Origin: Geothrix sp. PMB-07
GTDB taxonomy: Bacteria; Acidobacteriota; Holophagae; Holophagales; Holophagaceae
Direction of reading: 5' to 3'
NCBI RefSeq assembly: GCF_030758935.1
Contig: NZ_CP132333.1
Coordinates: forward strand, 930,992 to 994,991
DNA: 64,000 nt
In this document: one piece after another, positions 1-13,383 of the stretch
Layout: each line of letters opens with the position of its first letter
Numbering within the stretch: the stretch's first letter is position 1
The notes under the pieces: model-generated
The model's input: the letters and a program-made list of their open reading frames with translations, nothing else
Database searches by the model: none
Told to the model about the DNA's origin: nothing
Position numbers and translations under genes: made by a program

Positions 1-869
1 ATGTCCTCCATGGGGTGGCCAAGGCCTATCTGGGCGTTCTGTCCGCCCAGGCTGAGCAGGAAGTCATCGAATCCCGGCGAAGCACCGCTGAGCAGTTTGT
101 TTCGGATGTGAAGGCCAAGCTGGAAGCCCAGACCGCCACGGAACTGGACCGCCTCCGCGCCGAGAGCGAACTGCTGGCGGTCATCCCTGAGGCTCTGCAG
201 GCGGAGGCCCAGGTGAAGCGGGCGTTGGAAGTGCTCAATGGGCAGCTGGGCCTGGATCCCAAGACGCCCCTGTCCCTCGCCCAGATGGGCCTGCCGGAGA
301 TCGGCGCCAAACCCGCTGGGGCGGAGCGCAGTGAGCTGGCCCAGTTGCGGCAGCAGGAAGCGATGTATCGCGCCAACGAGAAGATCATCACCTCGGATCT
401 GCGGCCCAAGTTCGATCTCAGCGCCAGCTACGGCTACCAGGCGGGCAAGACGGAAAACCTGTGGAAAGAACCCTACGACACCTGGAAGGTGAGCGTCACC
501 ATGAAGTTCCCCATCTTCGACGGGCTACGCAGCTCCGGCAAGCGGGCCCAGAACACGGCCCAGCTGGAGCAGGTGAAGCAGGCCCGCATCGATCGCGAGC
601 GCTCTGTGGCCATCGAGCAGAGCACGGCCGACCGCGAACTGGAGAAGGCCATCGCCCTGAATGAGGCGGCCCGGCGCGCTCACGACGCCACTGTCGAGGC
701 CCTGCGCATGAGCCGGGAATCCTTCGAGCAGGGGCTCATCACTTCGCTGGATCTGCTTCAGGCCGAGCGCGCGGAGCGCCAGGCCGAAAGCCAGCGCCGC
801 CGCGCCGAGCTGGGCCTCTGGTCTGCCCGCTTTGACCAGCGCCGCTCCCTCGGCCTTCCCCCTCTTTGA
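1..869 (+). CDS. TolC-family outer-membrane efflux protein, 3' part
   Basis: This is the C-terminal 288 codons of an outer-membrane efflux protein; the gene enters from the left edge and the first complete codon is at 3. The protein is almost all long amphipathic helix rich in Ala, Gln, Glu and Arg, with the heptad pattern of the TolC periplasmic tunnel. A beta-strand stretch containing SASYGYQAG and KVSVTMKFPIFDG matches the second outer-membrane strand pair. The family forms trimeric channels carrying substrate from an inner-membrane pump across the periplasm and outer membrane. It is followed 26 bases later by an adaptor and then an RND pump, so the three probably form one tripartite exporter. 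The GTG at 15 is internal to the frame, not a true start. Confidence 0.9.
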   Translation, partial: VLHGVAKAYLGVLSAQAEQEVIESRRSTAEQFVSDVKAKLEAQTATELDRLRAESELLAVIPEALQAEAQVKRALEVLNGQLGLDPKTPLSLAQMGLPEIGAKPAGAERSELAQLRQQEAMYRANEKIITSDLRPKFDLSASYGYQAGKTENLWKEPYDTWKVSVTMKFPIFDGLRSSGKRAQNTAQLEQVKQARIDRERSVAIEQSTADRELEKAIALNEAARRAHDATVEALRMSRESFEQGLITSLDLLQAERAERQAESQRRRAELGLWSARFDQRRSLGLPPL

Positions 870-895
870 TATCGACGCATTCCTTGGAGCTGACT

Positions 896-2035
896 ATGAA
901 CCGCAAAACCCTTCTCCTCTACGTTGCCCTGCCCGTGGTGGTCATCGCTGGCGCGGCCACCTACCACCGCGGCCAGCGCAACAGCGAACTGAGCCACCAG
1001 GCCACCGTGAAATCCGAAGGCATCGTGCCCGTCACCCTGGTGCCTGTGCAGGAGCGGAGCTTCCACCCTGCGGTGGCCTTCACAGGCACGCTGCTGGCCG
1101 TGAACCGCGCCGAGCTGAAGGCTGAAGTCACCGGGCGGGTGACGCGCGTCGCCGTGCAGGAAGGCGACACGGTCGCTGCGGGAGCCCTGCTGGGCGCCCA
1201 GGATGAGGATGACTACCTGCTGGGTGTCCAGGCCGCCGAGGCCCAGCTGGCCCAGGCCAAGGCCCAGGCTCTGCAGGCCGCGCGCGACAACGAGCGTTCG
1301 GTGGCCCTGCTGGAGAAGCGCAGCATCACCCGCCAGGCGGCCCAGCAGGCCGAGACGGCCTACAACGCCACCAAGGCCGCGGCCCAGGCCGCCGAGAGCA
1401 ACCTCGGCATGGCCCGACTGCGCCTGAAGAAGGCCCGCCTCGTGGCGCCCTTCGCGGGCCAGGTGGCCCGTCGTGCCGTGCAGCCCGGCGAAATGCTGAA
1501 CCCCGGCCAGACGGCCTTCGAGGTGGTGGACAACCGCAAGCTGGAAATCCGCGCGGACCTGCCCACCGAAGCCATGGCTTCCGTGAAGACCGGCCAGAAA
1601 GCCACGTTCCGGGCCGTGGGCCTGGATCGCCCTGTGGAAGGCAAGGTCGCCCAGGTGAGCCCAAGCCTTTCGCAGGATGGCCGCACCCTGCGGGTGCGCA
1701 TCGAAGTCGCCAACCTTGATGGGCAGCTCAAGGGCGGCCTCTTCGTGGAAGGTGTCATCCTCGGCGAGGGCGAGGCCAAGCGTCCGGCCCTGCCTGCCAC
1801 ACTCCTGAAGGCGCAGGATCGTGATGCAGAACTGTTCGTGGCTGAGGAATCCGTGGCCCGCCGCCGCAAGGTGGTGCTCGGCGTCGAGCAGGATGGCTTC
1901 CGCCCCGTCACCGGGCTCGCGGTAGGTGTCCAGGTCATCGACAGCGGCAAGGATCTCGTGGGCGAAGGCAGCCGCCTGCGTGTCATCACCGCTGTGGCCC
2001 CCGCGACCAGCGCCCCCAGCGTGGGAGGGAAGTGA
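896..2035 (+). CDS. RND efflux periplasmic adaptor subunit (membrane fusion protein)
   Basis: This 379-residue protein has an N-terminal hydrophobic segment (about residues 4-22) that serves as a signal or membrane anchor. A lipoyl-like half motif follows (VTGRVTRVAVQEGDTV, about residues 70-100), then an Ala/Gln/Glu-rich helical hairpin (about 105-170), the second lipoyl half (LVAPFAGQVARR) and a beta-barrel domain. This is the order seen in HlyD/AcrA adaptors, which connect an RND pump to TolC. The ATG at 896 is chosen because GGAG lies 6 bases before it; an in-frame TTG at 866 overlaps the previous stop and has no ribosome-binding site. It lies between tolC and the RND gene, 3 bases before the latter, so the three are co-transcribed. 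The substrate cannot be read from the sequence. Confidence 0.92.
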   Translation: MNRKTLLLYVALPVVVIAGAATYHRGQRNSELSHQATVKSEGIVPVTLVPVQERSFHPAVAFTGTLLAVNRAELKAEVTGRVTRVAVQEGDTVAAGALLGAQDEDDYLLGVQAAEAQLAQAKAQALQAARDNERSVALLEKRSITRQAAQQAETAYNATKAAAQAAESNLGMARLRLKKARLVAPFAGQVARRAVQPGEMLNPGQTAFEVVDNRKLEIRADLPTEAMASVKTGQKATFRAVGLDRPVEGKVAQVSPSLSQDGRTLRVRIEVANLDGQLKGGLFVEGVILGEGEAKRPALPATLLKAQDRDAELFVAEESVARRRKVVLGVEQDGFRPVTGLAVGVQVIDSGKDLVGEGSRLRVITAVAPATSAPSVGGK

Positions 2036-2038
2036 TCC

Positions 2039-5000
2039 ATGTTCCTGTCTGACCTTTCCATCCGCCGGCCCGTATTCACGGTCTGCATCATGCTGGCGCT
2101 GGTGGTGCTGGGCCTCTTCTCCGTGAAGAGCCTGGGCATCGACCAGTATCCCAACACCGACATCCCCACCGTCACTGTTTCCGTCATCTACCCCGGCGCC
2201 AGCCCTGAGTCCGTCAAGCAGGACGTGGTCCGCAAGATCGAGGAGGCCGTCAATCCCATCGAGAAGATCAAGGAGATCAGCTCCACCAGCCAGGAGGGCC
2301 TGGGTACGCTCGTGATCCAGTTCCATCTGGGCCGCAACGTCGACAACGCGCTGAACGATGTGCGCACGAAGATTGGCCAGATCCGCCGCGACCTGCCCAG
2401 CAACATCGAAGAGCCGGTCATCTCCAAGTTCGACCCGGCCCAGCTGCCGGTGCTGTCCTTGGTGGTGAAACCCGATGCCAAGCATGCGGACATGAATGAC
2501 CGGGAACTCACCCGCATCGCGGAGGATTTCCTCAAGCGCCGCATCGAGAACATCAACGGTGTGGGCAAGGTCGATCCCGCGGGCGTCAGCACCCGGGAGA
2601 TCCTCGTCAACATCGATCCCCAGAAGCTCGAGTCCCAGGGCCTGTCGCTCCAGGCCGTGAAGAACGCCCTGGGCAGCGACACCATGGCCATTCCCAGCGG
2701 CAACCTGCTGCAGGGCAACCGCGAAGTCTCCGTGAAGGTGGATGCCAAGGCCAAGTCCGTGTCCGACTTCAACCACGTCATCGTGGGGAACAAGGAAGGC
2801 CGTCCCATCGAGCTGCAGGAAGTGGCCAAGATCGTGGACGGCATCAAGGAGAAACGCAGCCTGGCCCGTCTCGACGGCAAGGATGTGGTGGCCCTGGAAA
2901 TCCAGCGGCAGACCGGCGGCAACACCGTGGCCATGGTCACGGCCGTGGAGAAGGCCCTGGAGGAGTTGAAGCCTGAGCTCTCCAAGCAGGGCGTGGAAGT
3001 GGTCAAGGCCAAGGACAACGCCCGCTTCATCATCGACAACGTGGATGACGTGAATGTCTCCATCTACGTGGGCGGCATCCTCACAGTGATCATCGTGTTC
3101 TTCTTCCTGAAGAGCTGGCGCTCCACCCTCATCACCAGCCTCACGCTGCCCGTGTCCGTGATCTCGACTTTCATCATCATGCGGGCGCTGGATTTCACGC
3201 TGAACACCATGACCCTCATGGGCCTCAGCCTCGCCATCGGCATCCTCATCGATGACGCCATCGTGGTGCGCGAGAACATCACGCGGCACGCGGAGATGGG
3301 CAAGGATCACGTGACGGCCGCCCGCGAGGGCACCGCCGAGATCGGGCCCGCGGTCATCGCCACCACCCTGTCGATTCTCGCGGTGTTCGTGCCCGTGGCC
3401 TTCATGGGCGGCATCGTGGGCAAGTTCTTCTTCCCCTTCGGCATCGTCGTGGCCTTCGCCGTGGCCGTGTCGCTGTTCGTCAGCTTCACGCTGGATCCCA
3501 TGCTCAGCGCCGTGTGGCCTGATCCCGAGCACGAGAAGAGCGCCGACGGCCACGTGCACTACCAGGGCCGCAACCCCATCATGCGCAGCGTGGAGGCCTT
3601 CGGCCGCATGCTCGACCGCTGGGAAAGCCTCTACAAGACAGCCATCGAGTGGTCCCTGAACCACCGCTGGACGGTGATGGGCCTGGGTTTCGGCACCTGG
3701 ATCCTGGCCATGGGTCTGTCGGGCCTGCTCGGCAACAACTTCATGCCCGACTATGACCGGGGCGATCTGCAGGTGACCTTCAAGGCGGAACCCGGTTCCA
3801 GCCTCAATGCGACCCGCCAGAAGGCTCTGGCCCTGGAAACGGTCATCAAGAAGGTGCCTGGGGTGGATCTCACCTACACGACCATCGGCACGGGCCTCAA
3901 CGGCACCGTGGATTCCGGTGGCATCTACGTGAAGCTCAAAGAGGGCCGTCGGCCCAACCATGTGGCCATCCGTCGCCAGATCCGCGAAGGTTTCCGCTCC
4001 GTGCCTGGTGTGGATGCGGCCGTGGGCGCCGTGAGCGACTGGGGCACTTCGTATCCCATCATGGTGGCCGTGCAGGCTCCCGAGCGGGATGCGGTGATCC
4101 AGGCCGTGCCCCTGGTGAAGGAGGCGCTGCGCAGCGTTCCCGGCGCCGTGGACGTGACCACCAGTCTCGACAGTGGCAAGCCCGAACTGAAACTGGTTAT
4201 TGACCGCAAGGCTGCGTCGGACCTGGGCGTGAGCCCAGCCCTGGTGGCCCAGATGGTGCGTCCCCTGGTGGATGGCGAGAAGGTGGCCAAATACGAAGAC
4301 GAGAAGGGCGAACAGCGCGATGTGCGCGTTCGCCTGGAAGACCAGCAGCGGCGGTTCACCACCCAGCTGGCCAACATGACCGTGCAGAGCACCAAGGATC
4401 TGGGGGGCGGCAAGCACCCGCTGGTGCGCCTGAACCAGGTGGTGCGCTTCGAGGAGGGCATCGCCCCCGCCAAGCTGCAGCGCCACGACCTCATGGAAGA
4501 AGTGGAAGTGGACGCCAACTTCGACGGCTCCACCCTGGGCGAAGTCTCGGGCCTCGCCGCGAAGAAGGTGGCCGAGCTGAAGGCCAGCGGCCAGCTGCCG
4601 GAAGGCGTGCGCGTGGAGTTCCTGGGCCAAACACGCGACAGCAAGGAAACCGCCGGTTACATGGGCACCTCGCTGCTGCTGGCGGTGTTCTTCATCTACT
4701 TCGTGCTGGCCAGCCAGTTCGAGAGCTTCAAGCTGCCCGTGGCCATCATGGCCAGCCTGCCGCTCTCCATGGTGGGCATGGTGCTCATGCTCCTCATCAC
4801 CGGCGACTCCATGTCCATGATGACCAGCATCGGCATGATCCTGCTCATGGGGCTCGTGACCAAGAACGCCATCCTGCTGGTGGACCACGCGCTGCATCTG
4901 GAACGGGAGGAGGGCATCTCCCGCCGCCAGGCCATCATCCGGGCGGGCACCGTGCGTCTGCGGCCCATCCTCATGACCAGCTTCGCCATGATCGGCGGCA

Positions 5001-5239
5001 TGCTGCCGTTGTTCCTGGCGCTGGGCGCGGGCGCGGAAATGCGCGCACCCATGGCCCGCGCCGTGGTGGGCGGCCTCATCACCTCCACGCTGCTCACCCT
5101 CATCGTCGTGCCCGTGTTCTTCGAGTTCATCGAAGAGCTGAGCCTGGCGAAGGGCTGGAACTGGATCCGGCAGCGCCTGGGCATGGCGGTTCCCGAGCCC
5201 GTGGCAACCCAGCCCCGGGTGGAGGCCCCTGATGCCTGA
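2039..5239 (+). CDS. RND efflux pump, inner-membrane permease (HAE1/AcrB type)
   Basis: At 1066 residues this is the normal length of an AcrB-type proton antiporter. It opens with the family signature ([11 protein letters not shown], then transmembrane helix 1) and has the [10 protein letters not shown] and YPGASPESV stretches of the porter domain. The transmembrane helix 4 motif [10 protein letters not shown] supplies the paired aspartates (residues 405 and 406), and helix 10 supplies the lysine (942, in [11 protein letters not shown]). These correspond to the Asp407/Asp408/Lys940 proton relay of AcrB. The last helices end at the usual place, followed by a short cytoplasmic tail. With the upstream tolC and adaptor it makes a complete tripartite efflux system; substrates are typically hydrophobic drugs, bile salts or detergents, but specificity is unknown. 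The next gene overlaps its stop by 8 bases. Confidence 0.95.
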   Translation: MFLSDLSIRRPVFTVCIMLALVVLGLFSVKSLGIDQYPNTDIPTVTVSVIYPGASPESVKQDVVRKIEEAVNPIEKIKEISSTSQEGLGTLVIQFHLGRNVDNALNDVRTKIGQIRRDLPSNIEEPVISKFDPAQLPVLSLVVKPDAKHADMNDRELTRIAEDFLKRRIENINGVGKVDPAGVSTREILVNIDPQKLESQGLSLQAVKNALGSDTMAIPSGNLLQGNREVSVKVDAKAKSVSDFNHVIVGNKEGRPIELQEVAKIVDGIKEKRSLARLDGKDVVALEIQRQTGGNTVAMVTAVEKALEELKPELSKQGVEVVKAKDNARFIIDNVDDVNVSIYVGGILTVIIVFFFLKSWRSTLITSLTLPVSVISTFIIMRALDFTLNTMTLMGLSLAIGILIDDAIVVRENITRHAEMGKDHVTAAREGTAEIGPAVIATTLSILAVFVPVAFMGGIVGKFFFPFGIVVAFAVAVSLFVSFTLDPMLSAVWPDPEHEKSADGHVHYQGRNPIMRSVEAFGRMLDRWESLYKTAIEWSLNHRWTVMGLGFGTWILAMGLSGLLGNNFMPDYDRGDLQVTFKAEPGSSLNATRQKALALETVIKKVPGVDLTYTTIGTGLNGTVDSGGIYVKLKEGRRPNHVAIRRQIREGFRSVPGVDAAVGAVSDWGTSYPIMVAVQAPERDAVIQAVPLVKEALRSVPGAVDVTTSLDSGKPELKLVIDRKAASDLGVSPALVAQMVRPLVDGEKVAKYEDEKGEQRDVRVRLEDQQRRFTTQLANMTVQSTKDLGGGKHPLVRLNQVVRFEEGIAPAKLQRHDLMEEVEVDANFDGSTLGEVSGLAAKKVAELKASGQLPEGVRVEFLGQTRDSKETAGYMGTSLLLAVFFIYFVLASQFESFKLPVAIMASLPLSMVGMVLMLLITGDSMSMMTSIGMILLMGLVTKNAILLVDHALHLEREEGISRRQAIIRAGTVRLRPILMTSFAMIGGMLPLFLALGAGAEMRAPMARAVVGGLITSTLLTLIVVPVFFEFIEELSLAKGWNWIRQRLGMAVPEPVATQPRVEAPDA

Positions 5240-5901
5240 GTCTGGTTTCTACAGTGCGGTGGAAGCCCGCCGCACGGTGCGGGACTTCCTGCCCGAGCCG
5301 GTGCCTCAGGAGGTGTTGAACCGTTGCCTGGACGCGGCTCGCCTCGCGCCGAGCTCCAGCAACCTTCAGCCCTGGGAATTTGTGGTGATCCGCGATCCAA
5401 AGGCCAGACAGGCGGCCAATGCCGCCTGTCTGGACCAAATGCCTGCGAAAACGGCTCCGCTGTTGATCGCCCTGGTCACCCATCGGGAAACCTGGCGCCG
5501 CAACCGCGATGAAATCGTGCGCGTTTTCGAGGGACGGGGCCCCCTGCGGCCGAGCCAGGCCTCCTACTACAAAAAGATCATTCCCTTGATCTACACCACC
5601 GGGCCCTTGGGCATCCTCGGGCCGCTCAAGCGGGTCTTCAGCCGCGTGGGCTCGCTGTTCAAGCCCACGCCGAACCTCATGTCCCAGGCGGATATCCGCG
5701 TCATGGCCCATAAGAGCACGGCCCTGGCCGCCGCCACCTTCATGCTCGCCCTGCGGGCCGAAGGCTACGACAGCTGTCCCATGGAGGGCTTCGATCCCTG
5801 GCGGGCCAAGGCGCTGCTTGGCCTGCCCAGGGGAGCGGAGGTGAACATGTTCCTGGCCATCGGCAAGCGCAGCGAGTCTGGCGTGTGGTGGGACCGGGTG
5901 C

Positions 5902-8211
<2,310 letters not shown>

Positions 8212-8268
8212 GGCCCCTGACCTTTCTGAAAGACATGCAACCCGGCATCGGGCAATCTGGAGAGATCT

Positions 8269-11200
8269 ATGAATGATACGGGTCACGATCTGCGGGATCT
8301 ACTGCGGTCTGCTGAAGCGCCTTTCGAGGGCCTGGGCGCTCCGGGCGCCAAGCTCCGGTGGATGTCGCCTTCGGCCCTGGCTCTGGTGCTGGCCCGCTGG
8401 GCTGGCAAGGATGGGCGGGTGCAGTCGCTCTGGGTGGATGCGCCTAGCGAGGCGGAGGCCCGCAGCCTGGCCCAGGACCTTCAGGCCCTGCTCCCGGGCA
8501 CCGGGGTGGCTTTCTTTCCTGGGTACACAGCCTATGCCGGTGGGGAAAGCAGCCCTCCGGGCATGGTGCTGCGGGAGCGGCTCTCGGCCTTGGTGGGCCT
8601 ATTGGAGCGGCGGGTCCAGATTCTGGTGACCGGTCCCCTCTCGGCCTGTGAGCGGCTCCCTCATCCCACCTGGTTCCAGAAACAGAAGCTGGAATTGCGC
8701 AAAGGCGCCGAGGTGCCCCGGGAGCTGCTGCTGGAAACCCTGGTGGCCCTGGGCTACCGGCGCACCGAGATGGCCTCGGCGCCGGGCGAGTTCAGCTCCC
8801 GCGGCATGGTGGTCGATCTCTGGCCCGACCACCTGGACCAGCCTCTGCGTTTGGAGACCTTCGGCGACGAACTGGAGCGCCTCAGCCCCTTTGATCCCGA
8901 CAGCCAGCGCCGCACCGGCGAATCGCTGGAGGCTCTGACGCTCTATCCCCGTTTCGAGGGCGACCGCGGGAATGGGGAGGCGCTTCTGGCCGCAGTGGAA
9001 TCCCGTGCCCATCTCACCCAGGAGCCCGAGGATGATCTCGCCTTCCGCCGGGCGCGGCTGGCAACCCACGGCCATTTCCCCGGGGAGGAATTGTTCCATC
9101 CGCTGCTGTCGCAGCCCAAGGGCCAGCTCACGCATTGGATGCCGCCCTGCCTCCGGGTGCGGCTGGACGGCGACTGGGAAGAGGCGCTGCGGGATGCCGA
9201 ACGGGCCCGCATCGAGGAGGGGCTGGCCATGCTGCGCCGAGGCGGCGTGGTGTGTCCGGATTTTGAGGACCGCTTCCTGCCCGCCGATCCCAGCCGTCCC
9301 ACGCTGCTGCTGACGGAATGGCAGAGCGAGGCCACGGTGCCCCTGGCGGCCCGGCCGGTGCGGGAGTTCCAGGGCCGCCTGCAGGAGCTGGCGGACCACC
9401 TGCAGGATCTCGCCCTCACAAGCCACCGCGTGTTCCTGGCGGGCTCCACGCCTGGCATGCGCGATCGTTTCCAGGAGTTCATCCGCGAGTACGAGCTGCC
9501 CCAGGCCTACGGCACCGAGATCGGCTGCCGGACGCTGCACCTGTCCCTGAGCGCCGGGTTCCACCTCAAAGAACCCGGTTTGGTGGTGTTCACCGAGCGC
9601 GAGGTCTTCGGACGCAAGGCCATCCAGGCCGCGCCGAAGAAATCCCGAAGTTCGGCCTTCCTCTCGGACCTGCGTGATCTCAAGCCCGGCGACCGCGTGG
9701 TGCACATGGACCATGGCATCGGTGAGTTCGTGGGTTTCTCGATCCTCACCGTGGGTGGTGAGGAGCAGGAGGTGCTGCAGCTGCGCTACGCCGATGGTGG
9801 CCAGCTGAACGTGAGTCTGGAGCGGGCCGACCTCATGCAGCGCTACAGCGGCGCCGAAGGCCACCTGCCGCCCCTGGACAAGCTGGGTGGCGCCTCCTGG
9901 GCCAAGGTCAAGCGCAAGGCCAAGAAGGCCATCCGCGACATGGCCGACGAGCTGCTGAAACTCTATGCCCAGCGTAAGCTGGAGAAGGGCCATGCCTATC
10001 CGCCTGACGGCCCTGACATGGCTGCCTTTGATGCCAGTTTCCCCTTCACGCCCACGCCGGATCAGATCGAGGCCATCGAAGCCGTCAAGGCCGATCTCGA
10101 GTCGCCGCGCCCCATGGATCGCCTGTTGGTGGGCGACGTGGGCTTCGGCAAGACGGAAGTGGCCATGCGCGCCGCGGCCAAGGTGGCCCTGGAAGGCAGG
10201 CAGGTGGCGGTGCTGTGCCCCACCACCATCCTGTGCTTCCAGCACCACCGCACCTTCAAGGAGCGTTTCTCCGGCTTTCCCATTCGCATCGAGATGATGA
10301 ACCGCTTCGTGGATGCGGCCGATCAGAAGCGCATCCTCCAGGAGCTGGCGGATGGCAAGGTCGAGATCGTGGTGGGCACGCACCAGATGCTGGGCGCCAA
10401 GGTGAAGTTCGCGGACCTGGGGCTGGTGATCATCGACGAGGAGCAGCGCTTCGGCGTGGGCCACAAGGAGAAACTGAAGAAGCTCCGCCTCAACGTGGAC
10501 CAGCTGGCCCTCAGCGCCACGCCGATCCCCCGCACGCTGCACATGAGCCTCACCGGCCTCAGAGAGATCAGCCTCATCGAAACGCCGCCCAAGGATCGCC
10601 TGGCCATTGAGACGGTGGTGGCGCCCTGGAGCGACGAACTGGTGCAGACCGCCATCCAGTTCGAGCTGCGGCGGGGCGGGCAGGTCTACCTGGTGCATAA
10701 CCGGGTGGAGTCCATTGTCTCCATCGCGGCCCGCGTGCGCGAACTGGTGCCCGATGCCCGCGTGGCCGTGGGCCACGGCCAGATGACGGACGAGGCTCTG
10801 GAGCAGGCCATGCTGGGCTTCATGGAGGGGCGCATCGATGTGCTGGTGGCCACCACCATCGTGGAGAACGGCCTCGATGTGCCCAACGCCAACACCCTCA
10901 TCGTGCACCGGGCCGACGCCTTCGGTCTCAGTCAGCTCTATCAGCTGCGCGGTCGCGTGGGCCGAAGTGACGTGCCCGCCTACGCCTACCTGCTGATCCC
11001 GCCCAAGCACGAGATCAGCGAGGATGCCCGGAAGCGCCTGCAAGCCCTGGAGGATTTCTCCGAGCTGGGCTCGGGCTTCCGCATCGCCGCCATGGACCTG
11101 GAGCTTCGGGGCGCGGGCAACCTGCTGGGCGGCGAGCAATCGGGCCACATTCACGACATCGGCTTCGAGCTGTACGTGAAGCTGCTGGAGGAGACGCTCC

Positions 11201-11676
11201 AGGAGCTGCAGGGCCAGCCCAGCGGCAGCTTCGACGTGAAGCTAGACGGCCTCGCGCCCGGCGCCCAGCTCAGTCGCCGCTGGATCGATCAGGCCAGCGA
11301 GCGCCTGGTGGCCTACAAGCGTGTCTCGCGGCTGCGCGACGAGAAGGAACTGGAGCTCTACAAGCTGGATCTGGAAGACCGCTTCGGCCGCATTGCGGAA
11401 GATGACTCAGACACCCTCCGCTTCTTTGAGCTGCTCAAGATCAAGCTGAGGGCGCAGCAGCTGGCCGTGTCGGAAGTGGGTGTAGAGAAGGGGCAGCTCA
11501 AATTCCGCCTGAGTCCCCAGACGCCGCTGGATCCCGCCAAGCTCATGGCCTGGGTGGGTCAGAAGAAGGGTGCCCAGCTCAGCCCCGACGGGGCCCTGCG
11601 CCTGCCCCTTCTGGGCACCGAAGCCGGGCCTCTCCTGCAGGCCCAGCGCATCCTGGTGGAGTGGGCAGAGCTATAG
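8269..11676 (+). CDS. mfd: Transcription-repair coupling factor Mfd
   Basis: At 1135 residues this is full length for Mfd. The protein removes RNA polymerase stalled at DNA lesions and recruits the UvrABC excision system. The N-terminal UvrB-like region (containing FFPGYTAYAGGESSPPG) is followed by the RNA-polymerase-binding CarD-like domain around residue 475 (KPGDRVVHMDHGIGEFVGF). The superfamily 2 DNA translocase comes next: Walker A GDVGFGKTEVA with Lys628, Walker B DEEQRFG (723-726) and LSATPIPRTLHMS. The RecG-like segment (GLDVPNANTLIVHRADAFG, QLYQLRGRVGR) and a C-terminal TRCF domain complete it. ATG at 8269 has GGAG 6 bases upstream. It is divergent from the histidine kinase gene across a 57-base gap that must hold both promoters. 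Confidence 0.98.
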   Translation: MNDTGHDLRDLLRSAEAPFEGLGAPGAKLRWMSPSALALVLARWAGKDGRVQSLWVDAPSEAEARSLAQDLQALLPGTGVAFFPGYTAYAGGESSPPGMVLRERLSALVGLLERRVQILVTGPLSACERLPHPTWFQKQKLELRKGAEVPRELLLETLVALGYRRTEMASAPGEFSSRGMVVDLWPDHLDQPLRLETFGDELERLSPFDPDSQRRTGESLEALTLYPRFEGDRGNGEALLAAVESRAHLTQEPEDDLAFRRARLATHGHFPGEELFHPLLSQPKGQLTHWMPPCLRVRLDGDWEEALRDAERARIEEGLAMLRRGGVVCPDFEDRFLPADPSRPTLLLTEWQSEATVPLAARPVREFQGRLQELADHLQDLALTSHRVFLAGSTPGMRDRFQEFIREYELPQAYGTEIGCRTLHLSLSAGFHLKEPGLVVFTEREVFGRKAIQAAPKKSRSSAFLSDLRDLKPGDRVVHMDHGIGEFVGFSILTVGGEEQEVLQLRYADGGQLNVSLERADLMQRYSGAEGHLPPLDKLGGASWAKVKRKAKKAIRDMADELLKLYAQRKLEKGHAYPPDGPDMAAFDASFPFTPTPDQIEAIEAVKADLESPRPMDRLLVGDVGFGKTEVAMRAAAKVALEGRQVAVLCPTTILCFQHHRTFKERFSGFPIRIEMMNRFVDAADQKRILQELADGKVEIVVGTHQMLGAKVKFADLGLVIIDEEQRFGVGHKEKLKKLRLNVDQLALSATPIPRTLHMSLTGLREISLIETPPKDRLAIETVVAPWSDELVQTAIQFELRRGGQVYLVHNRVESIVSIAARVRELVPDARVAVGHGQMTDEALEQAMLGFMEGRIDVLVATTIVENGLDVPNANTLIVHRADAFGLSQLYQLRGRVGRSDVPAYAYLLIPPKHEISEDARKRLQALEDFSELGSGFRIAAMDLELRGAGNLLGGEQSGHIHDIGFELYVKLLEETLQELQGQPSGSFDVKLDGLAPGAQLSRRWIDQASERLVAYKRVSRLRDEKELELYKLDLEDRFGRIAEDDSDTLRFFELLKIKLRAQQLAVSEVGVEKGQLKFRLSPQTPLDPAKLMAWVGQKKGAQLSPDGALRLPLLGTEAGPLLQAQRILVEWAEL

Positions 11677-11781
11677 GTCTTGGCACGGCCCCCTGGTGGA
11701 GATTCAGCCGACTGGATGAACTGGCCGAAAGGCTGGCATGGGCCCTGGAACAGGTGGGCCCAGGAGGCCAGAACTGAAGCC

Positions 11782-13257
11782 ATGAAAACCCGTGTGCCCG
11801 CCAATCCACAGAATCCCCGGGGCCTGGTCACGCTGACCGTGGCCGGAATGGTCGGCGCCTTGGCCATCGCCGGGCTCATCGCCACGCGCGGGATCAATCA
11901 GGGTGTGGATTCGGTGACCCTGCCCGTGGTGGGCCGGACGTTGAATCAGTTCATGGCCGTGGTGCTCACCTGCATCGCCCTCATCGTGCCGCTCACCGCC
12001 AACCTCTATACGCCCAAGCTGGTCACGCTGTACGTGCGTCACCCGTTGATCGTGACCATGCTTTCGCTGCTGCTGGGCAGCCACATCATCTGCCTGTCCC
12101 TGAATTTCATCCCCGCGGGCAGCCTGCTGAACCGCGTGCTGGTGGATGTGCTGGCGCTCATCTACCTCCTGGTCATGCTGGGCGCACTGCCCTTCCTCTA
12201 CGGCATCAGCCGGTTTTTGCGACCCAGCTATTTCATGCCCATGCTCACCCGGAAGGGCGTCCGCAGCCTCAAGGAATTGGCCCGCGGTCGCCGCATCGAG
12301 GCGAACAAGGATGAGCTGTTTGAAACCGTCGACGTGGTGACCAACGTGGCGCTGACGGGCATGGCCCGCGGGGATCGGCAGCTGGTGCTGCTCTCCTTGA
12401 AATCCCTGCACACCCTGCTGGGGGACATCATCCGCTGTGTGGGGACGGAGGCCTCCTACTGGCGCGCCTCCCGGCCCTGGTTCGTGCCGGGCCTGGCCAA
12501 GGAGGGTCAGGACTACCTCACCCGCGAGCTGATCTGGCCGGAGGCTTACATCCTGGCGCAGACCTTGAAGGTGTCCGAAGTGGCCAACCGACGGCAGCAC
12601 GAACTGCTGTCCGAAATGGCCGCGCACCTGGTGGACACGGCCCGTTTGGCCAATGACGCCGGTGAGCAAGGCGTGGTGGAGCTCCACGTCATGACGCTCA
12701 ATACCCTGCTAAGGGAGGCCCTGGAGGAGAAGGATCTGCGCCGCTTCCAGAACCTGTCGTACCACTATCGGTTGCTCATCGAGGCCTTCGCTTCGACGCC
12801 GGAGCGCATGCATGGCACGGTCCGGCATCTGCTGCACTACGCGCGCCTGGCCGCGCGACAGGGCCTGGCCTTCGCCTATGAAACCGTGGTCTACGATCTG
12901 GGCGAGCTGGTGATCAGCATCGCGCCAGACAACGAGGATCGCGCCGTAGAGTTGATCCAGGCCTGGGCCGGGCCGGTGTGGCAGGAGGCCATCGCCCAGG
13001 ACAGCGGCATGAAGAAGGTGGGCTGGCGGGCCCTGCTCCGCACCCACTGGGAGCTGCGCAGCCAGGGGCTGAAGGAGGCCTCGGACGCCATCTACTGGCG
13101 CTTTCTCACGGACGAGGCGATCCACCGAGAACAGCTGGAGCTGCTGCTGGAGGAGAACCGAGAGCTGCACTACGAGTTCAATGATCGCCTCATGCGGTTC
13201 GCGCACCTATCCCCGCGGGCCGAGCGTGAGGCACAGACCTTCCTGGAGCAGTGGTAG
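11782..13257 (+). CDS. Multi-pass membrane protein with large helical cytoplasmic domain, DUF2254-like
   Basis: This is a 491-residue protein of unproven function. Four hydrophobic segments lie in the first 150 residues (LTVAGMVGALAIAGLIA; FMAVVLTCIALIVPLTA; HPLIVTMLSLLLGSHIICL; VLVDVLALIYLLVMLGALPF). A soluble, mostly alpha-helical region of about 330 residues follows. The second and third helices, joined by a YTPKLVTLYVRHP loop, recall the DUF2254 membrane family; that assignment is from pattern memory and is tentative. The start is uncertain. ATG at 11782 (MKTRVPANP) is preferred because the first helix follows closely and AGGAGG lies 14 bases upstream; in-frame alternatives are ATG 11716 and TTG 11680. 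It follows mfd with a gap of about 100 bases and may be read through from it. Confidence 0.75.
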   Translation: MKTRVPANPQNPRGLVTLTVAGMVGALAIAGLIATRGINQGVDSVTLPVVGRTLNQFMAVVLTCIALIVPLTANLYTPKLVTLYVRHPLIVTMLSLLLGSHIICLSLNFIPAGSLLNRVLVDVLALIYLLVMLGALPFLYGISRFLRPSYFMPMLTRKGVRSLKELARGRRIEANKDELFETVDVVTNVALTGMARGDRQLVLLSLKSLHTLLGDIIRCVGTEASYWRASRPWFVPGLAKEGQDYLTRELIWPEAYILAQTLKVSEVANRRQHELLSEMAAHLVDTARLANDAGEQGVVELHVMTLNTLLREALEEKDLRRFQNLSYHYRLLIEAFASTPERMHGTVRHLLHYARLAARQGLAFAYETVVYDLGELVISIAPDNEDRAVELIQAWAGPVWQEAIAQDSGMKKVGWRALLRTHWELRSQGLKEASDAIYWRFLTDEAIHREQLELLLEENRELHYEFNDRLMRFAHLSPRAEREAQTFLEQW

Positions 13258-13383
13258 GTCTGCGCGCCCACGATGCATGAGGCCCTCCTGGGGCCGTTCG
13301 CCGGTGCCGATCCGCCGTTCGCCGATCCCCCCCAGGTTCTGCCATCAGGAGGGCTAGCTTGAAACCATCGCCCGGGGGTTCCG

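Noticed and set aside
758-4897. A 1379-codon open frame on the minus strand opposite the adaptor and RND pump genes
   Set aside because: It is antisense to two well-supported genes, is rich in His/Gly/Gln with no domain pattern, and is explained by high GC at third positions keeping the opposite strand free of stops.
8599-11154. An 851-codon minus-strand frame opposite mfd
   Set aside because: It lies entirely within mfd, whose motifs are unambiguous; composition is that of a shadow frame.
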